Position numbers and translations under genes: made by a program
Notes under the pieces: model-generated
Told to the model about the DNA's origin: nothing
What the model saw: the letters and a program-made list of their open reading frames with translations, nothing else
The model's database searches: none
Source of the DNA: Bacillota bacterium
GTDB lineage: Bacteria; Bacillota; Clostridia; TANB77; CAG-465
NCBI GenBank assembly: GCA_023410645.1
Contig: JAEYPQ010000036.1
Span: forward strand, 1-7,655
Length of the DNA: 7,655 nt
Direction: 5' to 3'
In this document: piece after piece, positions 1-6,239 of the stretch
How the letters are laid out: each line of letters starts with the position of its first letter
How positions within the stretch are numbered: position 1 is the stretch's first letter

Positions 1-127
1 TTGATTCAGTTTTATTATTAGCTAAATTGTGTATGCTTTGGTATTTCATTTTAGTTTCTTGAGCTAACCAATACATAGTTTTATTTTGATCTTGCAATAT
101 TTTTAAAATATTATTTGTTACTGTCAA
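1..127 (-). CDS. Cro/XRE-like helix-turn-helix regulator, N-terminal part (cut by left edge)
   Basis: The first 42 codons of a minus-strand gene are visible; the rest lies beyond position 1. The start is a TTG at 127-125, preceded by a GAGGTG ribosome binding site (140-135) with a 7-nt spacer. The GTG inside that ribosome binding site reads into a stop after eight codons, which excludes it as the start. The translation contains YWLAQETKMKYQSIHNLAN, the pattern of a Cro/C1-type helix-turn-helix: helix 2 'WLAQETKM', turn, then recognition helix 'YQSIHNLANNKT'. Members of this family are small repressors of phage, plasmid and conjugative-element promoters. The gene is divergent from the HTH/RHH/actin operon across a 145-bp control region with a dyad over the opposing promoter, so it may repress that operon, itself, or both (inference). 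Its length and C-terminal domain are unknown. Confidence 0.72.
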   Translation of the reverse strand, partial: MTVTNNILKILQDQNKTMYWLAQETKMKYQSIHNLANNKTES

Positions 128-157
128 GTTTATTCACCTCGCTAGTCAATATATCTA

Positions 158-187
158 ATTATAGCATATAGACTTTCAAATAAATAT
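158..187 (-). promoter_or_regulatory. Candidate promoter of the left-edge regulator (extended -10)
   Basis: Reading the minus strand, a consensus TATAAT lies at 163-158 and is preceded by TGC, giving an extended -10 of the form TGnTATAAT. No good -35 is present; the nearest A/T-rich hexamer lies around 187-181. Transcription would start near position 151, leaving a leader of about 25 nt that includes the GAGGTG site of the TTG-start gene. This rests on motif matching alone. Confidence 0.45.
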
Positions 188-208
188 ATACCATCTAAAT
201 ATAACCTA

Positions 209-237
209 TTGACAGTATATACTCCAAAAGGTATACT
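209..237 (+). promoter_or_regulatory. Strong sigma-A-type promoter of the HTH-RHH-actin operon
   Basis: TTGACA (209-214) and TATACT (232-237) are separated by exactly 17 bp, one mismatch from the consensus promoter. Transcription would begin near 244, about 29 nt before the proposed ATG at 273. Both hexamers overlap the inverted repeat at 212-239, so a protein bound to the dyad would directly block polymerase. Confidence 0.82.
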
Positions 238-239
238 GT
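212..239. promoter_or_regulatory. Inverted-repeat operator candidate over the promoter
   Basis: ACAGTATA (212-219) and its perfect reverse complement TATACTGT (232-239) are separated by 12 bp, so the half-site centres lie 20 bp (about two helical turns) apart. A second perfect 10-bp palindrome, AGTATATACT, occupies 214-223. The dyad covers the end of the -35, the spacer and the whole -10, the classic position for a repressor site. Candidate binders are the divergent XRE-like protein, the HTH protein or the RHH protein; the sequence does not say which. Confidence 0.6.
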
Positions 240-259
240 TTACATAAATCAACACCAAT

Positions 260-264
260 GGAGG
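260..264 (+). promoter_or_regulatory. Ribosome binding site that fixes the start of the HTH gene
   Basis: GGAGG at 260-264 lies 8 nt before the ATG at 273. The upstream in-frame ATG at 258 overlaps this site and has no Shine-Dalgarno of its own, so 273 is the better start. Confidence 0.8.
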
Positions 265-272
265 ACATAATC

Positions 273-782
273 ATGCAAGATACTACATCAAACAACTTAG
301 AGGGAATATGGATTGATATTGAAATTCTTAAAGATGAGAACCTTTCGCTTCAAGAAAAATTCGTATTAGCAATTATCAAAGGTCTTGATAAAGGCAAAGG
401 TTGCTATGCATCCAACAGATATTTTGCTGACTTACTCAATGTAACATCTAAAAGAGCAAGTGATATCATTAGATCCCTTGTCACTAAAGAATATGTAGTG
501 TCTGAAATTGAAAATTTTTATAAAAGAACGCTTAGAATTGTAGTACCTGTAGAGCAAGTAGAAGAAGCTCAAGAGGAAGAAGTAACTGAGCCTCAACAAC
601 CATCTAAGCAAAAACGTATTATCATTGATGGCACGGACTTTACAGACTGGTCTAGGGAATCCATCGAGCGTGTTATAAAATATGTACCTCATTTCAAAGA
701 AAAATTACAGCAACTACAACTCAAACTTATAGAAGTACCCTCCGAATGGCAAGACATTACACAATTAGCATTTAGGGGGTGA
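273..782 (+). CDS. Winged-helix/helix-turn-helix protein (HTH_36 or replisome-organiser-like)
   Basis: This is a 169-residue protein counted from the ATG at 273; a start at 258 would add five residues but has no ribosome binding site. Residues about 24-90 look like a winged helix of the kind found in phage replisome organisers and plasmid replication or control proteins: 'LSLQEKFVLAIIKGL', then a sensing/recognition segment around 'YFADLLNVTSKRASDIIRSL', then a wing 'EYVV...RTLRIVV'. Residues about 94-112 form an acidic, Glu/Gln/Pro-rich linker. The last 55 residues form a separate unassigned domain with an amphipathic helix (KEKLQQLQLKL). It is first in an operon, overlapping the RHH gene by 4 nt if that gene starts at its GTG, and is followed by a ParM-type actin. 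Replication-linked or DNA-adaptor function is inferred from context and fold; it could equally be an operon autoregulator. Confidence 0.72.
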   Translation: MQDTTSNNLEGIWIDIEILKDENLSLQEKFVLAIIKGLDKGKGCYASNRYFADLLNVTSKRASDIIRSLVTKEYVVSEIENFYKRTLRIVVPVEQVEEAQEEEVTEPQQPSKQKRIIIDGTDFTDWSRESIERVIKYVPHFKEKLQQLQLKLIEVPSEWQDITQLAFRG

Positions 783-787
783 GAAAG

Positions 788-1060
788 TTGCAACAAAAGA
801 GAATTAGTATATCAATAAAACAAGTGCTAAAACAACAATTAGAGCAATTGGCAAAAGCTAATTATAGAACGCTAAACGGTGAAATCAATAAGGCATTAGA
901 TTTTTACATATTGAGTCAAGGCGATGGCATAGCAGTGCAAAAAGACATTTTATCCACACCAAATAGCACCAATGAGGCTTCGAGTCGTACTCAAACAGAA
1001 GGACTTGTACATCAAAATGCACCAAATAACAACCAATATGATGAAATAGAAGAATTTTAA
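788..1060 (+). CDS. Ribbon-helix-helix (Arc/CopG-type) DNA-binding protein, possible ParR-like adaptor
   Basis: This is a small protein of 90 residues from the TTG at 788, which sits 5 nt after AGGGGGTGA (774-782). An in-frame GTG at 779 overlaps the preceding stop and would give 93 residues, but that ribosome binding site would overlap the GTG itself. The N-terminus has the Arc/MetJ pattern: a short strand of alternating residues (KRISISI), helix A (about 12-26, LKQQLEQLAKAN) and helix B (about 28-43, TLNGEINKALDFYIL). RHH proteins bind DNA as dimers through the strand. The C-terminal half is polar, rich in Asn, Gln, Ser and Thr, and ends in an acidic tail (YDEIEEF). ParR adaptors of actin-type partition systems are also RHH proteins with a C-terminal tail that contacts ParM, and the next gene is a ParM homologue, so a ParR-like role is plausible. 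The gene order (adaptor before actin) is reversed relative to classical parMR. Confidence 0.75.
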   Translation: MQQKRISISIKQVLKQQLEQLAKANYRTLNGEINKALDFYILSQGDGIAVQKDILSTPNSTNEASSRTQTEGLVHQNAPNNNQYDEIEEF

Positions 1061-1083
1061 TATAAAATCAGGAGTATGACAGC

Positions 1084-2019
1084 ATGGCAAAGAACGTAAA
1101 AAATATAGGGATTGACCTTGGAAATAGTACAATTTGTGTAGCAGGAATGGGAGTAGATGGTAACATTATAAATGCATATACCTACAGCGTATATTCAATG
1201 GATACAGCTCTTATGAGTGGTGATATTATTGAGTGTAGGAGAACAAAGCTAGCACTTGGAGTAGGGCGGACTACATTAACTAATGTGGACAAGACTAATA
1301 GAGAATATATAGAGCATCAAATATTATGGGCAGTGAATGCAGTATATGGCTCGGGTAATCATTACATTAATTTAGGGACTGGACTGCCGATTAATATCTA
1401 CAAGGCTAAAAAGGAAGAGTTTGCTCAGAGACTACGAGGACTAGGTACTATTGAGGGTGTGGTTAATGGAAAAGAAATATCAGTTAATATAGTAGATGTA
1501 AAGGTAATGGCAGAGGGATATGCTTCTATTAGGCCTTTAAGTCAGTATATTAATAAGGATAATACGACACTAATTATTGATATAGGCATGAAAACAACAG
1601 ATGTAATTTTAGTTGAGTGGGATGGTAAGTTTAGGATTAGCAATTATGGAACAACTAATATTGCACTATATGATATTTATAAGGTGCTACAGGAAAAGAT
1701 AGCAGCAGAAGGTGTAGAGGTAACTATTGAGCAGATTGATAAGAAATTTAATAGTAATAAACCAATTATTAGAACGGAAAAAGGTGATTTTAATTTAGAA
1801 GAACATCTAGGTGATACTATACATGTATGCAGAGATATAATGAAGGATATTGAAAATAAATTTGGTAAAACGGTGCTTCATGATAAAGTATTTACAGGTG
1901 GTGGATCAGAGAAATTTTTAAAGGTGATGGATGATAAGGTTAGGAATAGTATGGAAATAACAAGTGAGATGAGATGGTATAGTAATGCATTAGGATACTT
2001 GATAAGCAATACAAATTAA
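1084..2019 (+). CDS. parM: ParM/StbA-family actin-like ATPase (DNA segregation)
   Basis: This 311-residue protein is of normal length for bacterial actin homologues. It shows the actin/Hsp70 ATPase signatures in order: phosphate-1 'IGIDLGNST' (8-16, D11 conserved), the StbA-type 'NLGTGLPINIY' (96-105), phosphate-2 'LIIDIGMKTTDV' (163-174, with D166, G168 and D173), and the adenosine motif 'VFTGGGSEKF' (269-278). Such proteins polymerise into filaments with ATP and push apart plasmid or phage DNA via a centromere-bound adaptor. The ATG at 1084 follows AGGAG (1070-1074) by 9 nt, and the gap from the RHH gene is 23 nt, so the two are probably co-transcribed. A terminator follows 21 nt after the stop. 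The symbol denotes family level only: Alp-type actins (Alp7A and others) share these motifs and cannot be told apart by eye. All visible nucleotide-binding residues are intact, so the gene looks functional. Confidence 0.88.
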   Translation: MAKNVKNIGIDLGNSTICVAGMGVDGNIINAYTYSVYSMDTALMSGDIIECRRTKLALGVGRTTLTNVDKTNREYIEHQILWAVNAVYGSGNHYINLGTGLPINIYKAKKEEFAQRLRGLGTIEGVVNGKEISVNIVDVKVMAEGYASIRPLSQYINKDNTTLIIDIGMKTTDVILVEWDGKFRISNYGTTNIALYDIYKVLQEKIAAEGVEVTIEQIDKKFNSNKPIIRTEKGDFNLEEHLGDTIHVCRDIMKDIENKFGKTVLHDKVFTGGGSEKFLKVMDDKVRNSMEITSEMRWYSNALGYLISNTN

Positions 2020-2040
2020 ATAAAGGTAATTATGTTATTG

Positions 2041-2072
2041 GCTATGCTTCATAGAAGAAGTATGGCTTTTTT
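2041..2072 (+). terminator. Rho-independent terminator after the actin gene
   Basis: GCTATGCTTC (2041-2050) pairs with GAAGTATGGC (2057-2066) as a 10-bp stem with two G-U wobbles and a six-base loop, followed immediately by six T residues (2067-2072). It lies 21 nt after the actin stop codon and closes the HTH-RHH-actin operon. Confidence 0.85.
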
Positions 2073-2277
2073 ATATCATAAATAACAATTACCGGTACAA
2101 AATATAGAAATTTTAATGAAATACTTAGCAAATATATATAAAAAGGTAGCTATGGCTCAATAGATAAACTATTTTACCTCTGTCTAAATTTGTAATTATC
2201 TGCATTAAAGAAGAAAAATAACAAATTAAACATAGATAAATAGCGAAAAAGTATATTACATGAAAAATTAACAGTAT
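2073..2277. other. AT-rich non-coding gap between the actin operon and the next promoter
   Basis: No credible gene is seen on either strand. The only notable pattern is at 2144-2179, where AGGTA/TACCT (2144-2148 with 2175-2179) could enclose two small hairpins (AGC/GCT and AATAG/CTATT). In DNA this AT-rich such pairing is often accidental, and it lies upstream of the promoter at 2278-2306. The actin unit ends and the secreted-protein unit begins here, so this is the likely junction between two modules. Confidence 0.55.
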
Positions 2278-2306
2278 TTGACTAAAAATATTTAGAATAT
2301 TAGAAT
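2278..2306 (+). promoter_or_regulatory. Sigma-A-type promoter of the secreted VWA protein gene
   Basis: TTGACT (2278-2283) and TAGAAT (2301-2306) are spaced by 17 bp, each one mismatch from consensus. Transcription would start near 2313, giving a leader of about 73 nt before the ATG at 2386. The leader opens with a foldable element at 2317-2359. Confidence 0.72.
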
Positions 2307-2316
2307 AAATATATGG

Positions 2317-2359
2317 CTAAAGTGCTATATGGGGAAACATGCAAAAGATAGTACTTAAG
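2317..2359 (+). promoter_or_regulatory. Foldable 5' leader element, unassigned
   Basis: AAGTGCTAT (2320-2328) pairs with ATAGTACTT (2348-2356), nine consecutive pairs with one G-U. Two further pairs (C2317-G2359, T2318-A2358) lie beyond a 1x1 mismatch. The enclosed segment holds a 3-bp hairpin ATG/CAT (2329-2331 with 2338-2340, loop GGGAAA) and an unpaired GCAAAAG (2341-2347). The predicted transcript starts just upstream, so nearly the whole first half of the leader would be in this fold. A short T run (2365-2369) follows, and then the ribosome binding site AAAGGGG (2372-2378). I cannot match it to a known riboswitch; it lacks the conserved c-di-GMP-I core. Confidence 0.4.
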
Positions 2360-2385
2360 TAAAATTTTTGTAAAGGGGTTATAAA

Positions 2386-5300
2386 ATGAGAAGGAAAAGA
2401 AAAATTATTGCTTATTTACTTGGTATGACACTTATGTTGACATCGTTGCCTGTTCAATTATTTGCAAAAGACACAACTAATACACCATTACCTATGACAG
2501 CACTAGTAGATACTCAAACTACTACACCTGGAGCAATAGACATTAAACCTACTAAATATATTGGGGATGGCTATGAAGTAGAATTTAAAGTAACTAATCA
2601 ATGGATAGGGGCGTTTAACGGAGAATTTGTACTTACTAACACGAGTGATAAGCCACTAGAAAATTGGACATTAAAATTTGACTTTGAACATGAAATAACT
2701 AATATGTGGAATGCTCAGATTATAACACATGAAGCTAATAGTTATATCATTAAAAATCAGGGGTATAATCAAGATATTGTACCAGGAAGTAGTGTAACTG
2801 TTGGTTTCCAAGCAAATTGGACTGATAAGATTAATATTCCTCAAAAGTATGATTTACTGATTGCAAAGCAAGAAGTAGGAAATACAGATTACACCATTGA
2901 CTTTAAAGTAATTAGTGACTGGGGACAAGCTTTTAATGGAGAAATTAGTATTACTAATAATACTGAGGAGATCATTGAAGACTGGAGTTTAGAATTTGAT
3001 TTTGATAGGAATATAGAACGATTTTGGACAGCTGAGATAGTAGAACATGAAGGTGAACATTATATAGTAAAAAATGCTGGCTATAATGCAAATATAGCAC
3101 CAGGTCAAACGATTACATTAGGTTTTGGTGGAAATCCTGGTAACATAGATAATGAACCTATGAATTATGTGTTAAATCAATTAGGTCAAGAAATTGATTA
3201 TACTAAAGATACTGATGATGATGGATTGTCAGATTATCTTGAAAAGTTATTAGGAACAGATTCTAATAATGTAGATACAGATGGTGATAGGTTGCCTGAT
3301 GGTTATGAGTATTTTTATTTAAGAACAGACCCATTAAAAGTAGATACAGATAATAATGAAATTACGGATGCCGATGAAGATATTGATAAAGATGGACTCA
3401 CTAATATTCAAGAGTATACTTTGGAAACATTGCCGTATTATAGTGATACAGATGGTGATGGATTAGAAGATGGAGAAGAGATAAATACATATTTTACTGA
3501 TCCTTTATTAGAAGATACAGATAATGATGGACTTATAGATGGAGAGGATATATTACTAGGTTTTAATCCTTTATTAGAAGACACAGATGGAAACGGCATT
3601 ATAGATTCTAAGGAAAAAGTAAGGCAAGTATTCAGTCAAAATATTAATGATCAAGAAAAAAAGGAAATAATCGATGTTTCAGTAGAATTTAATTGTGCAG
3701 GAGATATTAAAAAGAGTGTTTCTATTAATAATATTTATAATATAGATATGGTATCAAGCGATGTAGTTGGTTTAATTGGAGTTCCAGTCGATATAACCTC
3801 TGGAGCAACATTTGATGAAGCTACTATATCTTTTACATATGATAAATCTTTACTTGGTGAGACAAAAGAAGAAGATTTAGCTATTATGTGGTATGATGAG
3901 GAGAATCAATGGTTTAATGTATTAGATAGTCAAATTGATACTAATACTTCTACAATAAGTACTGTTACTACTCATTTTAGTAAATATTTAGTTGTAGATA
4001 AAGAACAATGGATTGCAGCATGGAAAAAAGTATTAGATTATGGGGCTGTAATAGGAGAAGATAAGAGTTTTGATATAGCATTTGTTATGGATGAATCAGG
4101 AAGCATAGAAGGTGAGCCATATAGAAATGCTCAATTAGGAATAAATAATTTCATTGATAGCTTTAGAGATAATGATAGAGCGACTATTATCAGTTTTGAT
4201 AATTCTGTAAATACTAGATGTACATTAACTAATGAAAAAGAAAAATTAAAAAAAGCAGTTAACCTCCCTTGTAGAGGAGGAGGTACAAACATAGGATTAG
4301 GTTTACAAGCAGGAATTGATCAATTAACTAAAGTTGAAGCTGATTCATCTAGACAAAAGATAATTATATGTATTACAGATGGATATGGTTCATGTAATGT
4401 AGAAACAATATGTAATAATGCACGAAATAATAACATAAAGATTTTTACTATAGGATTGGGATATTCAGTCGATGCAACACTTCTTAATATGTTGGCAACA
4501 AAAACAGGTGGGGCTTATTATGGAATTAAAAATAGTATCGATTTACTAGATGTACTTTATGAACTAAAAAATGGTACCGTAAAAGATTATGACCCAACTG
4601 ATAATGATGATGATGGATTGCCTGATATATTTGAAACGGTGGGAATGAGAACGAATACAGGTAAAATTATCTATTCAAATCCAGAGAGATGGGATACTGA
4701 TTATGATGAATTGAGAGATGGTACGGAAATTACCTTAATAGAAAAAAGAGCTACTATAAAAGATACAGATGAAACGAATATGGAAGTTGGAAGATATTTC
4801 CTCATGTATAGTCATCCTCAAAGGATAGATAGTGATTACGATGGTATAAATGATAAAGATGATCCAACCCCACTTGATTCACATGGGAAAAATAGGTATG
4901 AAATAGTTGATAGTTTTGAGTATAAACCGGGAGATTATGTAGTTAAAGCTGATAAAGCTAGAAGTGATGATGTATATGGAGATGGTTCAAAACGTTATAA
5001 TTATTTTCAATTACAAAGTATATATTCAAAAACACTTGCAAATATATATGGTGGTCCTATTGCAGGATACCCGGATGCTAGTGCAGCATTGAATAGATTC
5101 TTGGGACGTGACAATATTGATGGAATACCAGTACATCATAACTACTACAATCTTATGAATTTCTCAAGTTGTATAAATAATACGGAAACAACAAAGAAGC
5201 ATTTTGTAGAGAATGTAAATACAATAATGAATGCTGCAGAAATGATGGTAGCAAATAATACTACAACTTTCATCTCTACTGTCAATAGCCCAGAAGGGAG

Positions 5301-5685
5301 AAAAATGGCAACCACACTTAGCACCGATGCTTATTATTTAGGAGGAACGTATTCTAAAAATGACATCAATTGGTGGTTTACTATGGGTGATGCAGGATGT
5401 GCTATGGTAGCTAAAGTAACTCGTAATGACAAATTATATGAAATGGAATTAAAGTATTATGCAAATGATTTTTATGATTGGCATGAAGGATCTCTTACTC
5501 GAGGTGGATTAGTAGTTGACGGTGATATGTATGAATTACATCTAGCAGGAAGTGCAAAGCAATATGAAATAGAAGCATTAGTTATAACAACTATTACTTG
5601 GTCAAAAGGGGATAGATTATCTGAACTTTATGTTGGAGCAAACATGTCTCAAATTAAAGATGTAAGTACTGGAAGACGATATTAA
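2386..5685 (+). CDS. Secreted multidomain protein: two CBM2 modules, calcium-binding TSP3-type repeats, VWA domain, unassigned C-terminal domain
   Basis: The protein is 1099 residues; the ATG at 2386 follows AAAGGGG (2372-2378) by 7 nt. A Sec signal peptide covers 1-27 (RRKRK, hydrophobic core, cleavage likely after LFA). Two family-2 carbohydrate-binding modules follow at about 57-155 and 166-262, each with the CBM2 pattern (NQWIGAFNGE, NWTLKFDF, MWNA, GYNQDI in the first). Seven Asp-rich loops of the form DxDxDGxxD occupy 275-407, like thrombospondin type-3 calcium sites. A beta-rich linker spans about 420-540. A VWA domain spans about 561-728 with a complete MIDAS: D569, S571, S573, T634 and D665. 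More calcium loops occupy 739-826. The last 264 residues are unassigned. No sortase motif, SLH repeat or C-terminal anchor is seen, so surface retention would rest on the CBMs or a partner. No glycoside hydrolase catalytic domain is recognised. A role in cellulose or cell-surface adhesion is inferred. Confidence 0.85.
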   Translation: MRRKRKIIAYLLGMTLMLTSLPVQLFAKDTTNTPLPMTALVDTQTTTPGAIDIKPTKYIGDGYEVEFKVTNQWIGAFNGEFVLTNTSDKPLENWTLKFDFEHEITNMWNAQIITHEANSYIIKNQGYNQDIVPGSSVTVGFQANWTDKINIPQKYDLLIAKQEVGNTDYTIDFKVISDWGQAFNGEISITNNTEEIIEDWSLEFDFDRNIERFWTAEIVEHEGEHYIVKNAGYNANIAPGQTITLGFGGNPGNIDNEPMNYVLNQLGQEIDYTKDTDDDGLSDYLEKLLGTDSNNVDTDGDRLPDGYEYFYLRTDPLKVDTDNNEITDADEDIDKDGLTNIQEYTLETLPYYSDTDGDGLEDGEEINTYFTDPLLEDTDNDGLIDGEDILLGFNPLLEDTDGNGIIDSKEKVRQVFSQNINDQEKKEIIDVSVEFNCAGDIKKSVSINNIYNIDMVSSDVVGLIGVPVDITSGATFDEATISFTYDKSLLGETKEEDLAIMWYDEENQWFNVLDSQIDTNTSTISTVTTHFSKYLVVDKEQWIAAWKKVLDYGAVIGEDKSFDIAFVMDESGSIEGEPYRNAQLGINNFIDSFRDNDRATIISFDNSVNTRCTLTNEKEKLKKAVNLPCRGGGTNIGLGLQAGIDQLTKVEADSSRQKIIICITDGYGSCNVETICNNARNNNIKIFTIGLGYSVDATLLNMLATKTGGAYYGIKNSIDLLDVLYELKNGTVKDYDPTDNDDDGLPDIFETVGMRTNTGKIIYSNPERWDTDYDELRDGTEITLIEKRATIKDTDETNMEVGRYFLMYSHPQRIDSDYDGINDKDDPTPLDSHGKNRYEIVDSFEYKPGDYVVKADKARSDDVYGDGSKRYNYFQLQSIYSKTLANIYGGPIAGYPDASAALNRFLGRDNIDGIPVHHNYYNLMNFSSCINNTETTKKHFVENVNTIMNAAEMMVANNTTTFISTVNSPEGRKMATTLSTDAYYLGGTYSKNDINWWFTMGDAGCAMVAKVTRNDKLYEMELKYYANDFYDWHEGSLTRGGLVVDGDMYELHLAGSAKQYEIEALVITTITWSKGDRLSELYVGANMSQIKDVSTGRRY
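3208..3606 (+). repeat. First calcium-binding Asp-rich repeat array (TSP3-like) in the secreted protein
   Basis: Seven loops of the form DxDxDGxxD begin at residues 275, 297, 320, 332, 354, 377 and 399, at spacings of 22-23 residues apart from one of 12. The loop at 320 (DTDNNEITD) is degenerate, lacking the DG. Arrays like this form a rigid calcium-dependent rod, here separating the cellulose-binding modules from the VWA domain. Confidence 0.8.
4600..4863 (+). repeat. Second calcium-binding Asp-rich block, after the VWA domain
   Basis: Three loops at residues 739-747 (DNDDDGLPD), 770-778 (DTDYDELRD) and 815-823 (DSDYDGIND) lie farther apart than in the first array. The spacing and the surrounding 'GLPDIFE...GM' and 'SNPERWDTD' context resemble the calcium-binding segment of anthrax protective-antigen-type proteins (DxDxDGIPDxxE). 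The resemblance is by eye only, and no pore-forming domain follows. Confidence 0.65.
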
Positions 5686-5708
5686 CAGAAATCAAGGGGA
5701 GTAGGATA

Positions 5709-6239
5709 GTGTTGTTTTTGAAAATTAAGACTAATATAATTAAATATAGAAAAATAGTAATGGTCATTTTGTGTATTTTAGGACTTAGATTTATTGCACT
5801 ACCTATAATATTGAATAAGATATATGTGCTACCAGAAGCTAAAATTCTATATCAAGTTGATAAAAATGATTATACAGTATTAGAAAAAGAATCTGGTTTC
5901 ATTTTGCCAGAAAAAGCAAATATTCTAAGTGCTTGTACATCTACTGGTAGAGACGGTCAGACCATGGTTTGTATTAAAGGGATACAGGATGTAAATACGT
6001 TTATATCGGAGTATAGTTTTATTGAAACTGAATCCATATGCTCAATTGAGTATTTTTCGGTTTTGCAACATACAACAATCAAGAATGCAACTTACTATGA
6101 AGGATCAAATACAAAGAGGGGAAAGGGATATAGAAAAAAAATTATTGTATACACATATGAAGGCATTAAATATGTCGAAATACATACACCTGGATGTTAT
6201 GAGAAAGAGACCTATGAACTTTTTTTCAAAGAGAAATAG
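5709..6239 (+). CDS. Membrane-anchored protein of unknown function, co-transcribed with the secreted VWA protein
   Basis: The gene begins 23 nt after the VWA gene, from a GTG at 5709 with AAGGGGAG (5694-5701) 7 nt upstream, and the two probably share one transcript ending at 6339-6374. The 176-residue product has a basic N-terminus (KIKTNIIKYRK) and one transmembrane segment at about 16-37 (IVMVILCILGLRFIALPIIL). This would place about 140 residues outside the cell by the positive-inside rule. The exposed part has four cysteines (C76, C88, C111, C163) and no lipobox. I do not recognise the family. It may help retain or assemble the large secreted protein or, if the large protein's C-terminal domain is toxic, protect the producer; both ideas come only from gene order. 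Confidence 0.7.
   Translation: MLFLKIKTNIIKYRKIVMVILCILGLRFIALPIILNKIYVLPEAKILYQVDKNDYTVLEKESGFILPEKANILSACTSTGRDGQTMVCIKGIQDVNTFISEYSFIETESICSIEYFSVLQHTTIKNATYYEGSNTKRGKGYRKKIIVYTYEGIKYVEIHTPGCYEKETYELFFKEK

Noticed and set aside
258..272. Alternative ATG start of the HTH gene at 258
   Set aside because: It overlaps the GGAGG that serves the ATG at 273 and has no upstream Shine-Dalgarno.
432..692. Minus-strand open frame of 86 codons
   Set aside because: It lies wholly inside the HTH gene, has no ribosome binding site, and gives a Phe/Tyr/Arg-rich translation typical of an antisense shadow.
950..1132. Minus-strand open frame of 60 codons
   Set aside because: It spans the end of the RHH gene and the start of the actin gene antisense, with no ribosome binding site or recognisable content.
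2117..2164. Tiny ORF reading MKYLANIYKKVAMAQ in the intergenic gap
   Set aside because: Only 15 codons, no ribosome binding site, and located before the promoter of the next gene.
2144..2179. Possible three-way-junction RNA (AGGTA/TACCT closing two small hairpins)
   Set aside because: Stems are only 3-5 bp in very AT-rich sequence, upstream of the recognised promoter, with no riboswitch consensus; chance pairing is likely.
2317..2359. c-di-GMP-I (GEMM) riboswitch in the leader
   Set aside because: The GGAAAC/GCAAAAG segments are superficially similar, but the conserved core around GACGCAAAGCC and its partner loop are absent.
3208..4863. Dockerin domain, suggested by Asp-rich calcium loops
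   Set aside because: The loops are of the DxDxDGxxD thrombospondin-3 type, are numerous, and lack the paired F-hand helices of a dockerin.
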